DNA of 64,000 bases, taken from contig WHVA01000087.1 of NCBI GenBank assembly GCA_015179125.1, positions 124,001-188,000 of the forward strand, given 5' to 3'. Below, one piece after another: positions 1 to 8,643 of the stretch (the stretch's first letter is position 1; the number at the start of each line of letters is the position of its first letter). The notes under the pieces are model-generated. The model saw only the letters and a program-made list of their open reading frames with translations, was not told the DNA's origin and ran no database searches. The translations under genes were made by a program, and so were the position numbers. This DNA is from Gautieria morchelliformis. Lineage: Eukaryota; Basidiomycota; Agaricomycetes; Gomphales; Gomphaceae.

Positions 1-1136
1 ATGCAGACAGTGGCAAGGTCGTCTCAGGACCCTTTGAAGGCCACGCTTACCCCGTTAGCTCTGCTCGCGGATGGCAAGCCTATCATGTCGATATCCGGCG
101 ACAAGCCGATCCGAGTGTGGGATACTGAGTCAGGCGAGCTTGTTTCAGGACCATTTGAAGGCCATACTGGGTGGGTGCAGGCTGTGGCGTTCTCGCAGGA
201 TTCCCGGCGCATGGTGTCGGGATCTCATGACGAAACGATCCTCGTATGGGATGTAAAGTCAGACAAGCTCGTTTCAGGACCATTAAGAGGCCAACGCCTG
301 ACTTGTCTACTCTGTAGCGTTCTCGCAGGATGGCAAGCGTATCGTGTCGGGATCCGAGGACGGCACGATCCGATTATGGATGCAGAGAACGAGGTCATGT
401 CAAGGTCGTTCGATTGCGATTCTGACGAAGTCAGGTCTGTCGCCTTTTCTCAGGATAGCCAACGCATCGTGTTGGGCTCTTGGGACCAGACCATCTGTGT
501 GTGGAATACAGGGACCGGATTGCTTGTCTCGGGTCCATTCAAAGGCCACACGTGGGTTGTCAGCTCGGTGGCATTCTCGCCCGACGGTAAACGTATCGTC
601 TGGGGACCTTATGATAGGGGGTGTGGGATGGGGAATCTGCAAGGCCATTTCTGGGCCATTCACATGCCACACGCGAAAGCGGTCCAGTAGCGTTCTCTCC
701 AGACGGCAAGCGCGTTGTCTCGGGATCCAATGACAAGACGATCCGCGTGTGGGACCCAGAGACTGGCAATGCCGTTTCAGGACCATTCGAAGGTCACACC
801 CATAATGTTAACTCTGTGGCGTTCTCGCCTGACAGCAAGCAGATTATGTCAGGATCTCAGGACGGCACTTCCCGAGTATGGCATGTAGACACTGGCCAGC
901 TCGTTTCAGGACCTTTCAACCACACTTCGTCTGTCGACTCTGTGGCGTTCTGTCAATACGGCAAACGCATCGTCTCAGGGGTTCATAACATGATCTTGGT
1001 GAGGGATATCACAACTGGCGAGGTCGTTCCTGGACCATTCCAGGGCCACACCAAAGCAGTCAGCTCTGTGGCGTTGTCGCTGGACGACAAGCGGATCGTC
1101 TCGAGATCGCAAACGGACCAAAGTAGCATCCTATGA
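1..1136 (+). pseudogene. WD40-repeat protein, decayed 3' part
   Basis: Tandem WD40 blades are readable on the plus strand, with signatures such as SVAFSPDGKRIVSGS and IRVWD. About seven blades can be traced. The frame used up to the stop at 690 (frame 1) has to switch to frame 3 near 640-690 for the blades to continue to the stop at 1136. A segment around 290-400 has also lost its blade signature. WD40 propellers of this kind form the C-terminal sensor of fungal NACHT/WD40 (NLR-like) proteins, but no NTPase domain is present and the 5' end lies outside the window. The single frameshift plus degenerate blades argue for a pseudogene. The alternative is a gene with an unrecognised intron near 650. 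Confidence 0.75.
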
Positions 1137-1910
1137 GCTGAGGCGTTCATTCCGTCAAAACATGGAATGAGATGTCATGGGGAACGTCCTGCCATCGCGG
1201 GCAATGCTCCCGATCTTCCTGCTTCCCATATCAGGGACGGTGGTGAACAGCGTGTGCAAAAATCGGTTACATGGTTCAGGACCAGCTTCCGCGGCACAGC
1301 TCCACCGGCTGAAGACTATTCTATGTGCCTGTAGAATGCGTGCGACAGAATTTCTCTCAAAGTCAATTCTTGTGGACGACTGGCAAGTACCATATCATAG
1401 TATTGTTGGTTCCTCTACTATTCTGGTAGTGAGAATTCTAATGAACACCGCATGTCTCACTGTACATAAGTTCGGTTTACCCTGTGTTGCTGCATGACCT
1501 AATGATTAACCTGCCATAATTTCTTCTCACATTGTGGACCTGATCTAGGACAATTGGCTTTGAATATCTTGAATGAGACCTGCGATGTCTGTTCCAGTAC
1601 CAACTGAATGACCTGCAATAAGTAGCTTGTCGGACATAGCTAAAATATACTTACCTATCACTGCGGCCTACCAGATTTGATCTACAAATATCCATGAGAC
1701 GCGCCGCGCGCGCAGCAATATGTGAGCCTCTGACTGGCCGGTTAGTGTAAACAGGACCAAGAGACTGACTACTAAGTCCCAGACTCTGAATCAGCACACC
1801 AACTTTTCACGCATCATGAGCGGGGTCTATGCCATGGTGTGGCGATTTTTCCCACAGTGGCGTGGGTTGGCTGCGTGCCTCAAGCATACGGGTGACGACG
1901 GTTTCTGCCA
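1137..1910. other. Interval without recognisable gene
   Basis: About 770 bases follow the WD40 stop. The first 150 bases may be a decayed C-terminal tail of the WD40 gene. An open frame at 1177-1497 has no recognisable motif. I see no promoter, RNA gene or mobile-element end here. Confidence 0.4.
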
Positions 1911-2150
1911 CGTGACCCATCCGGCGCTTGAGAGATGAATTGTGCGCATGGCAGGCACGTGCCGCGAGCGTTGCTGCGTTGCTAATGCATTCCTTCGGGT
2001 TCCTGGCTTCGGGTTGCTGGGTATTTCACTTCGTGCGCGTCTTCCTCCTGATCTTGGAAACTTGCCGCTGTCTGTCGTGCTTCTGTTGCCAATCGGAGCT
2101 TGGCGCTGGATGCTTCCGTTGATTGCCTTTTTTGCTGCTTTCCTCGTTCC
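1911..2150 (+). repeat. Dispersed repeat S, copy 1 (pair at 19336-19605)
   Basis: A block starting CGTGACCCATCCGGCGCTTG recurs at 19336-19605 in the same orientation. Both copies share the GAGAGATGAATTGTGCGCATGGC stretch in part, then a pyrimidine-rich tail with TTCGGGTTCCTGG minisatellite units and a shared TGGATGCTTCC. The two copies diverge through gain and loss of TTCGGGTTCC units. No coding potential is convincing. It may be part of a non-autonomous element or an LTR, but no termini are visible. Confidence 0.6.
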
Positions 2151-2247
2151 GTGTGCCGGTTATAGCCCTGAGCCCCACTTTCTGTACGGCGCAACCATAT
2201 TTTGTCCATGAGCGCGGAGACATATGTTCCATGAGGTGTCTAATCTG

Positions 2248-2335
2248 CAGCGTTCTCTCCAGACAGCAAACGCACCGTCTCGGGATCCGATGACAAGATG
2301 ATCCGGGTCACCGGGTGTGGGACCCAGAGACATTA
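2248..2335 (+). pseudogene. WD40 blade remnant
   Basis: A short stretch matches the WD40 coding sequence at 690-770: an AGCGTTCTCTCCAGAC start, a GATCCGATGACAAGA middle and a GTGTGGGACCCAGAGAC end. It contains an 8-9 bp duplication that breaks the blade. It is an isolated relic of the same WD40 family as 1-1136. Confidence 0.6.
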
Positions 2336-2493
2336 TGTCAGATCTCGGAGAGGTACCGTAGGTGATGGATTCTCCTGCATACAAGGTTGACCCAGCTGGT
2401 ACTCCCAGGGTTGTTTCTTGTATCACCGAGCTTGAGTAGCCGATATCCCGAGAGCTTCCGATTCGACACGCCGATCTGGGCATCGATTGATGA

Positions 2494-2578
2494 GTGTGGC
2501 GTGATCGTGATCGCGTGGGATGATGGATGACCGCCGCGTGATCGTGATCGTGACCGCGTGGCGTAATCGTGACCGCGT
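2494..2578 (+). repeat. GCGTGATCGTGATCG minisatellite, left of the transposon
   Basis: The sequence consists of degenerate units such as GCGTGATCGTGATCG and GCGTGGCGTAATCGTGACC. The same units, in the same orientation, resume at 8071. This is the presumed pre-existing target into which the 2579-8070 element inserted. The last four bases, GCGT at 2575-2578, are repeated at 8071-8074 and are the proposed target-site duplication. Confidence 0.75.
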
Positions 2579-2721
2579 GTACGGTGCCCGACTGGGCTCA
2601 GGTCTATTTCACTTTAGCTATGTGATATTAAGATATTGAAAATTACTTACGATGATCGGTTTTGATCAGGGGTGCCTCACATGGGTCGGGCACCGTACAC
2701 GTGACACCGGCACGCTGCGAG
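2579..2721 (+). repeat. Left terminal inverted repeat, 143 bp
   Basis: It begins GTACGGTGCCCGACTGGGCT and is the exact reverse complement of 7928-8070. Its outer 120 bases (2579-2698) are themselves bounded by a 13-bp inverted repeat, GTACGGTGCCCGA at 2579 and TCGGGCACCGTAC ending at 2698, so each TIR looks like a complete miniature inverted-repeat unit. The final 23 bases (2699-2721) extend the match beyond that unit. These ends are the presumed transposase binding and cleavage sites. Confidence 0.92.
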
Positions 2722-2763
2722 CCGTTCGACGCGTTCCAAATCTAACTTCTGGCCTGGGGTCCC

Positions 2764-2806
2764 GCGTCTCAGACAGTGGACACTTTTTGGCCACTGTCTG
2801 AGACGC
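2764..2806. repeat. Perfect 16-bp-stem hairpin inside the transposon
   Basis: GCGTCTCAGACAGTGG (2764-2779) pairs perfectly with CCACTGTCTGAGACGC (2791-2806) around an 11-nt loop. The hairpin lies between two near-identical 23-bp direct repeats (2741-2763 and 2818-2840, starting TCTAACTTCTGGCCTGG and TCTACCTTCTGGCCTGG). It lies about 335 bases upstream of the kinase start codon. It could be a subterminal transposase site, a regulatory structure or the scar of a small insertion. Confidence 0.75.
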
Positions 2807-2859
2807 ATTAATGTAAGTCTACCTTCTGGCCTGGGCTCCCTTACCGTTGAGGCCTGAGG

Positions 2860-3050
2860 ACTCGCTCGACGTTGCTCTCGGCGACTGGGCTCAGGTATAT
2901 TTGAGGTACGCTGTGATACTAAAAAAGGACATTATAGGAACTTGTCTCATTGCAAGTGTAAGGTCGAGCGAGTGCTCCCTTACCGGTGAGGACTCGCTCG
3001 ACCTTGCTCTCGGCGACTGGGCTCAACTACATTTTAGGTACGCTATGTGA
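2860..3050. repeat. Subterminal repeats related to the TIR start
   Basis: Two copies of a motif resembling the TIR (CGACTGGGCTCA followed by a pyrimidine-rich stretch and TACGCTRTGTGAT) lie at about 2881-2925 and 3011-3050. A 14-bp inverted repeat, AAGGTCGAGCGAGT (2960-2973) and ACTCGCTCGACCTT (2992-3005), overlaps them. Arrays of degenerate end-like motifs inside the ends are typical of transposase-binding subterminal regions of cut-and-paste elements. Their position also makes them candidate promoter elements for the kinase gene. Confidence 0.6.
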
Positions 3051-3140
3051 TGTTATAGGAACATGGCCGATCAGGGGCCGTCCCTGGTCATCTAAATTTA
3101 TCGGTAAGTTTTCACTCGCAAATTCTCCCGTTTGTCCATC

Positions 3141-5479
3141 ATGCAGTGTGACGGCTGTGGACAGATATTTGACCAGAACAACGATCCAACTGTAAAAACC
3201 TGCGCAAAATGTGACAAGCTATCTAAAGCCACGTTTGCTGAGCAGAAGGAGGAGATTAAGGTGAGCTAGAAGTACCCTGCCGTGTTCCTGTAGGCTAACA
3301 TCGCATGCCGCGCAGAAAATGCCGCAATGCACAGGGTGCGGTGCGGTATATTTGAACTTACTTGGCACACGTTGTGGCGCTTGCAAACTGGTGCCAAGTG
3401 AGTGGTGGAGTAGTCGGTATGCACTTGACTGACTTTATGGATAGATAGCAGCCAGTCAACCATGGCGGGGGCTTCCACTGCCGTTATGTCAAGGATGGCT
3501 TCGCACCAGTCACAAGCCACTAATTTCCGTGTCAATGTTCCTGCTAGGCAGTCACCCAACCTGGGACTTAGAAATGCAGCGCAGGCTCGGAACTTGAATC
3601 AGGCCGTTCGTGAGGCAAGCAAGCAGCCCAACATTTCGATTGAAGGTACATTATGGATTTATCCTAGGCATGCTGCGAAGAAGCCTCAGCAGGTGCGTAT
3701 CTCTCTGTGCTTTGGATTATTCCTAAATTCAGAGCATTCCTAGATTTCACATCCCGGCTCCAGGCATGTGGTGCCATATACCACACCAGCCACGGAGGCT
3801 CTTGCCGGGTTTCTTGCAGAATTGCGCAAGGATTATTCAACTGTGCCGTGTGATGATATGGAGGAGCGTCAAGCAATCATGGATTCCATTGCAACGTAAG
3901 TCATTGATTTATGGGCCAGTTAGTAACTGATTGTCTTTGAAGATATGGGCCACATACGACACTTCGTGTACAGAAGGACAATACGACATTGTCTCCCCTG
4001 GCTGTGACAGCCCAGGATTCAACAATACGTGCACTACACAGTCGGTTGTCACAGATTGACGATATTTCCAACAAAGATGCCACAGGTAATAAACTGACTC
4101 TTCGTGCGTATACATGGGCACCACGGCTTGGTGCTAAAAGAGGACGGGATGTAAGTCACAGTGTAATGAACTGGCTGGACTGTCTGACAGATTACTCCCT
4201 TAGCTCTTTGAAGAAGACGGGGAAGACGAAACTGGTGATCATGATAGCATTGGATCAAAGCGTGTCATTCCATCCAGCTCAAGAACACTTCGTGTAAGCC
4301 CTCGCTGTGGACGTGGCAGTAGCCAAGCCCTTTCCCAGCCTTCTTCTTTAACTGAATATCGGAGCACGTATAATGCTGCACTTGCTGCACCCTCCCTCAA
4401 TCTTCCCTTGTCCGCTTTGCGATACGATGCATACCCTTTCTGCCGTGTCACCTGGAAAACTAGCACGTTTGGACAGGTTGAACTGGTATATGGATCAGCT
4501 CAAGAACTCATTCTAGTAGCTAATGACTGGACCTCACACTGCTACCAAAGTGCACCTCGCGGGGGATACCTTGGCCGCGGAATTGAGAAATACGCATTTC
4601 GGGTGAGTCGTGGCGTGTGATGTGTAGTAATGCATTGATGTATCTATTATCAGGGCCGAGTTGCCGAGACTGAACTGGCCATCTTCCAGATCAATCCCCT
4701 CTCCTCACTGTTTATTATGTCAAATGATGACAATCAAGAAAGTCTGTCGCGTGCCTTGACCCACCTAGCCACTGGAGATTATTTCATGGAATCTTTCCAT
4801 CGCCGCGCTGAAGCGTGCAACGTACAACTTCCAAGTGAGTTGTCCAATTGTATCTGCTTGCTAGTGCATCCCTAATGTCTATTTAGGGATGCGCTTTAAT
4901 GCAAAAGGGGCCTTCCTTGGTATAGTAGACCAAGACCGGATCAAGCCACGGCCTCACACAGGGGTTGACAACCAGTCTTTGCAGCATCCTACATTCCTGG
5001 CTGGCCCCCTCTTGCAGCGAGAGTTCCGAAAATACTCTGGATCCGAACGTACTGGGCGCAATGGCGAAACAGGATATGGGGCAGCTGTGGATGCTTTTGC
5101 GCATCATACCGTTATTGACAGCAATAAACAGGTCCTTCTGTGTGACCTTCAAGGTATTCTAACTGATGATGAATTCGTCTTATTTGACCCACAAGTATGC
5201 ATGTAAGTGGTTTGCTCAGAACTGCTTTGAGGCTTATCTCACTTTTTGAAATGCAGCGCCCAGAAAACCGACTCGGGTTCTAGTGCCATCAACACGTTCC
5301 TGAGGGAACATGTGTGGAATCACATTTGCATGGTTTTGAAGCTGCCGGCACATGCAAGATCTTCAGCAAGTGAAGAGCATGCTGAAACGGCTACACAACC
5401 AAGACGTGGGGCTTTGAGAATCGAAGACCTGTTCGTCACACTGTATTGTACTCCGAGCATGACTGACAACAGCCTATAG
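3141..5479 (+). CDS. Alpha-type protein kinase carried by the transposon
   Basis: Nine exons (3141-3260, 3316-3397, 3445-3692, 3744-3895, 3943-4150, 4204-4602, 4654-4834, 4887-5202, 5257-5479) join through 47-55 nt GT-AG introns into 642 residues with no internal stop. Residues 1-65 hold two zinc-ribbon-like CxxC pairs (Cys3/6/21/24 and Cys45/48/60/63). A polar linker follows to about residue 300. The alpha-kinase catalytic domain occupies about 310-600: a GYLGRG segment, then LLCDLQG, LFDPQV and NTFLREH...NHIC, the conserved C-terminal signature. In this family the signature is normally HxCNxxC; here the first Cys is Trp. Alpha-kinases phosphorylate Ser/Thr; the substrate is unknown. The gene lies within the TIRs and converges on the transposase gene, so it travels with the element. 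Confidence 0.85.
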
Positions 5480-5573
5480 TGTTGACAATGAATCAACGTG
5501 ATTGTAGGAGCTTGAGGGTTATGAAAACGTACATAAAACAAATTGCGATTTGGCTATTCCTTCGAGTACAAAG

Positions 5574-5972
5574 TTAACTAAAAGGCCACAAAATATACAA
5601 AAAAAAATATAATTTGTAATTATCGCACACCCCGGACTCCAGATAACGGTCCACCTTTATGTCGACAAAGGCAGGGGAGGGGCCGCGGAACAAATTGACG
5701 AGTGGACCATAGCCAGGTGCGTCCGCCGCAAAGTCGATGTAGGACTGTACAGTGTTTGAGACCTCTAGCCATATTTCAAGGGAACGCGACACGTACCCTG
5801 TATTGGAGCAGAGGGTCGAATCATCCACTGCAATGAGATAGTGGTTAGATATGCTCCAGGAGTGGAAAAGAACCGAAACAGACTTGTTGATCGTCAAGGC
5901 ACTGACAACAATTTTCTCCGCTATGAGTTGGCCGTGGGATCGACACATATTCTTGTCTATGGTATGGGTCAC
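5574..5972 (-). CDS. Small hypothetical ORF between the two transposon genes
   Basis: An open frame of 132 codons lies downstream of the transposase stop, on the same strand, and antisense to the kinase 3' flank. The middle portion is rich in hydrophobic and small polar residues; the last ten residues are aromatic and AT-driven. I recognise no domain. It could be a third cargo gene, an extra 3' exon of the transposase, or a chance frame. An upstream exon joined across 5973-6073 is possible but unproven. Confidence 0.3.
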   Translation of the reverse strand: MTHTIDKNMCRSHGQLIAEKIVVSALTINKSVSVLFHSWSISNHYLIAVDDSTLCSNTGYVSRSLEIWLEVSNTVQSYIDFAADAPGYGPLVNLFRGPSPAFVDIKVDRYLESGVCDNYKLYFFLYILWPFS

Positions 5973-6073
5973 CGAGCGTGAATAATACTGCGTATTGTGA
6001 CAATTTGTCTTCAGCCCTCTGGATGAGGGTAAATATTATTTGAAAAATGATACAAAAGTTGCATTCTTTCCAT

Positions 6074-7718
6074 CTAAATCGTGGTGTGAGTATACATGAT
6101 ACGCATCATTGCTTGAAAGACGGCCCAGACATTCTCTAATGTCACTACCGTCTGTAAAGATTGAAAGGCCGTCTGTGCGTGAGCAGCATATTCAGTGCTG
6201 GAGAACCGAATGATATCCTCCCCACCCAGCTCTTCCTTGAGCTTCCGGATCAATGAAACATCTACCAGCTGCAGGCAATCTTCACCACCATATTTATGTG
6301 GCAATGCCATAGAAATGTTTGGGGCAACCCCTGAAGGGTTTTTCTTACCACGGTCCTTGCGTACATAGTGATTGTTGAAATGATCCCGCAGCTGGTCTAG
6401 CTCTTGTTGAATTAATGTTGGCCAAAGCCATTGCACAAGATCACTCACATGGAAGTAAGTCCAAATATTCAACCTCACAAAATACACTTACTACTGCCGA
6501 TTATCATTGCTATCATAACCATAAAGTTCTGAACCTTTCTGCCACACAACCTTGACATTGTCTCCCCACTGAAGGCGCACACGAAGCCATCCACGCTCAA
6601 TGGTCGTGTTATGAATGCTTGGCAGGAAGCGATGTGCAGGAAGGTCGGTTACTGGTAGTTCTGGGGAAAAGGCCTCACTAGATGTCATCAAAGTTAAATC
6701 AGATTGTAAAATACAGTAATGCAAATATACTACCGTAATGCACTTGCAAAACCATAAACCTGGGTTGTCTCCGATCCACAGTCTGTTGTGGATTGGATAG
6801 GCATTCCTGGATAACCAGTCAGTTTCAGATATCCAGTGACGCAAGAAGTACAAACTTACCACCAAGCTCTTCCACCAACGAAAGATACAGGTAAGCGATC
6901 GCCACTCCAATGCGATTGTTTGGAACTACCCATAGGCCAAGCCATTTTCCTGACCATACGTCCCGAATGCCCCAGACTGGGAAGCCGATTGAACTTAACT
7001 TATCATGCCCATCTCCACTCCACTCATAGTGGGGTCCCGGGACCAGCAATGAGCCACGAGGGACTTTCTTCATGGTGGGATCACGTAATGAAAATCCCTC
7101 GGGGTCTTGGAGGTGCATCTCAGTTTCAACATAGTCTCTGCAAAATCTTCATGAGTATCTTCAAAATATTAAGATATATAGTGCATCTTACCTGGTAAGA
7201 TGCACCCCTTGACTCCTTGCAATGTTTTCTTTGACGATTCGTGGACCGCGTCGCTTCATGGGATCTTTCGCCATCTCGTCCAATACAAGCTGCCGTTTAA
7301 CCGAATCTGGCAATGCCGCAGTTGTTCGTCCGCTGGCTTTGAGTCCCAATTTGGCTCGGCATCTGACAATAGATGCCGGACTATAGCATGATAAAAATCA
7401 GTTTATTCAACACAATAAAATAAAACCGCACCTGATTGACAACTGGTGCTCGGCCTTAAGGAGTTGGCTGAGGGTGTGCTTGTTGATGACACCACGGCGG
7501 TCGTATTCCCGAAGTAGCGTCTGTAGTTGAGGGTCATCACTTGAAGCTAAGCAAAAGGTTAGGGTGAACTTCGCCTGGAAACGCGTTCAGAACTCACGGC
7601 AGTCCTTGTATTGATTTTTCCCAGTTGGGTTTCGGGTATAAGAGCTGGAACTGGCGCCGGAATGTGGCAGATCGCCAATCCTAGGCTCCTCGTCGATCCC
7701 AGCCTCCTCTCGGCTCAT
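6074..7718 (-). CDS. DDE integrase-core transposase (Ginger-like)
   Basis: Seven exons on the minus strand (7718-7598, 7546-7432, 7380-7192, 7137-6860, 6806-6734, 6677-6492, 6443-6074) splice through 48-56 nt GT-AG introns into 443 residues without a stop. The N-terminal half holds a helix-turn-helix-like region (RREYDRRGVINKHTLSQLL style). The integrase core follows with three acidic residues: Asp184 in SGDGHDK, Asp243 in TTDCGSE and Glu286 in NTTIERGW. The C-terminal part has the QWLWP and RDHFNNH segments seen in basidiomycete integrase-core proteins. All three catalytic residues are retained. The start at 7718 was chosen because upstream sequence contains a GTAAGT...CCAG segment; an in-frame ATG at 7841 is the alternative. 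It presumably acts on the 143-bp TIRs. Confidence 0.85.
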
Positions 7719-7927
7719 CGCTGGACAAGAAAGGAGAGTAGTAGTACAACTTACTGCGCCGAAACTAAGTGCAGGAAGCGGCCGCGACGAATTTGAAGAG
7801 TGCGCGCCTGTACAGCTGTTAGTGGCTGTGTTTGCTGCCACAGCGATTCGCGCAGACAGAGGCCAAAAAAGTCAGAGAGCAACGCGTCGCACCGCACGCA
7901 CCGTGCCGCTATCACGTGAGACACCAA

Positions 7928-8070
7928 CTCGCAGCGTGCCGGTGTCACGTGTACGGTGCCCGACCCATGTGAGGCACCCCTGATCAAAACCGATCATCGT
8001 AAGTAATTTTCAATATCTTAATATCACATAGCTAAAGTGAAATAGACCTGAGCCCAGTCGGGCACCGTAC
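7928..8070 (-). repeat. Right terminal inverted repeat, 143 bp
   Basis: Exact reverse complement of 2579-2721, ending ...CGGGCACCGTAC at 8070 and followed directly by the GCGT target duplication. It lies about 210 bases upstream of the chosen transposase start, so it probably also contributes to its promoter. Confidence 0.92.
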
Positions 8071-8413
8071 GCGTGGCGTAATCGTGACCGCGTGGCGTGA
8101 TTGATGATCATCGCGTGATCGTGATCGCTTGGCGTAAGGTCTTCGCGTGATCGCGATCACGTGGCGTCATTGCGTCCGCGTGGCGTGATCATGACGGGTG
8201 GCGCGTGCCTGATCGGCGCCCTGACACGCGTCATCGTGGCTCGGCGATTCTCAATAGCCGCCTGGCGTGCAGTCTAAGCCACGTGCCGGGCGTGTCGTGG
8301 TGTTGCTTGGGTCCCCCGTTCTTCAGGCGGGGCGCCCTCCCTTCCCACATTCGCATCCCAATGCCATTTCGCGTTTTCGTCTAACAGCTTTGTCAGGTCG
8401 GGCGTGACGTAGG
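8071..8413. other. Minisatellite and host flank between transposon and Copia A
   Basis: 8071-8240 continues the GCGTGGCGTAATCGTGACC / GCGTGATCGTGATCG minisatellite. 8241-8413 is unique-looking sequence. Read on the minus strand across the Copia A insertion, it could belong to a short frame starting near 13063, but this is weak. No other gene is visible. Confidence 0.5.
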
Positions 8414-8617
8414 TGTTAAACGCAGTACAGGTATATTACTCCGATCTGAGTTCGGAGGAAGAAGCAAGTGAGTACGATGTTACGCTAGGGGACTAGCTAC
8501 TCACCTGAGTTCGGAGGAAGAAGCAAGTAAGGCTTCTACACTCCGAACTCAGGGTACTGTACAGCACGATGTCTGACTAAGCGGTTGATCGCGTCATGTG
8601 ACAACGTCGCTGCAACA
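8414..8617 (-). repeat. Copia A 3' LTR, 204 bp, with internal 59-bp duplication
   Basis: Same sequence as the 145-bp 5' LTR (12904-13048) except for 59 extra bases, which include a second copy of GAGTTCGGAGGAAGAAGCAA. Both LTRs contain a 12-bp inverted repeat, CTGAGTTCGGAG and CTCCGAACTCAG. Confidence 0.9.
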
Positions 8618-8643
8618 CACCCCCCTGACGCGGGCAATCCACC

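Larger units (their letters stand above)
2579..8070. mobile_element. 5.49-kb TIR DNA transposon with DDE integrase-type transposase and alpha-kinase
   Basis: The element is bounded by 143-bp terminal inverted repeats (2579-2721 and 7928-8070) that match at every base, and by a 4-bp direct repeat GCGT (2575-2578, 8071-8074). It sits inside a GCGTGATCG minisatellite that continues on both sides. It contains two convergent multi-exon genes, an alpha-type protein kinase (3141-5479, plus) and a DDE integrase-core transposase (6074-7718, minus), with a small extra open frame between them. Both main genes can be spliced into uninterrupted frames. Long TIRs, a 4-bp target duplication and an integrase-like transposase resemble the Ginger class of cut-and-paste elements; that assignment is inference. 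Identical TIRs and intact genes suggest a young, possibly active copy. Confidence 0.85.

Noticed and set aside
8116-8240. CRISPR-like short repeats in the GCGTGATCG tract
   Set aside because: Units are degenerate, without uniform spacers, and the genome is eukaryotic; this is a minisatellite.
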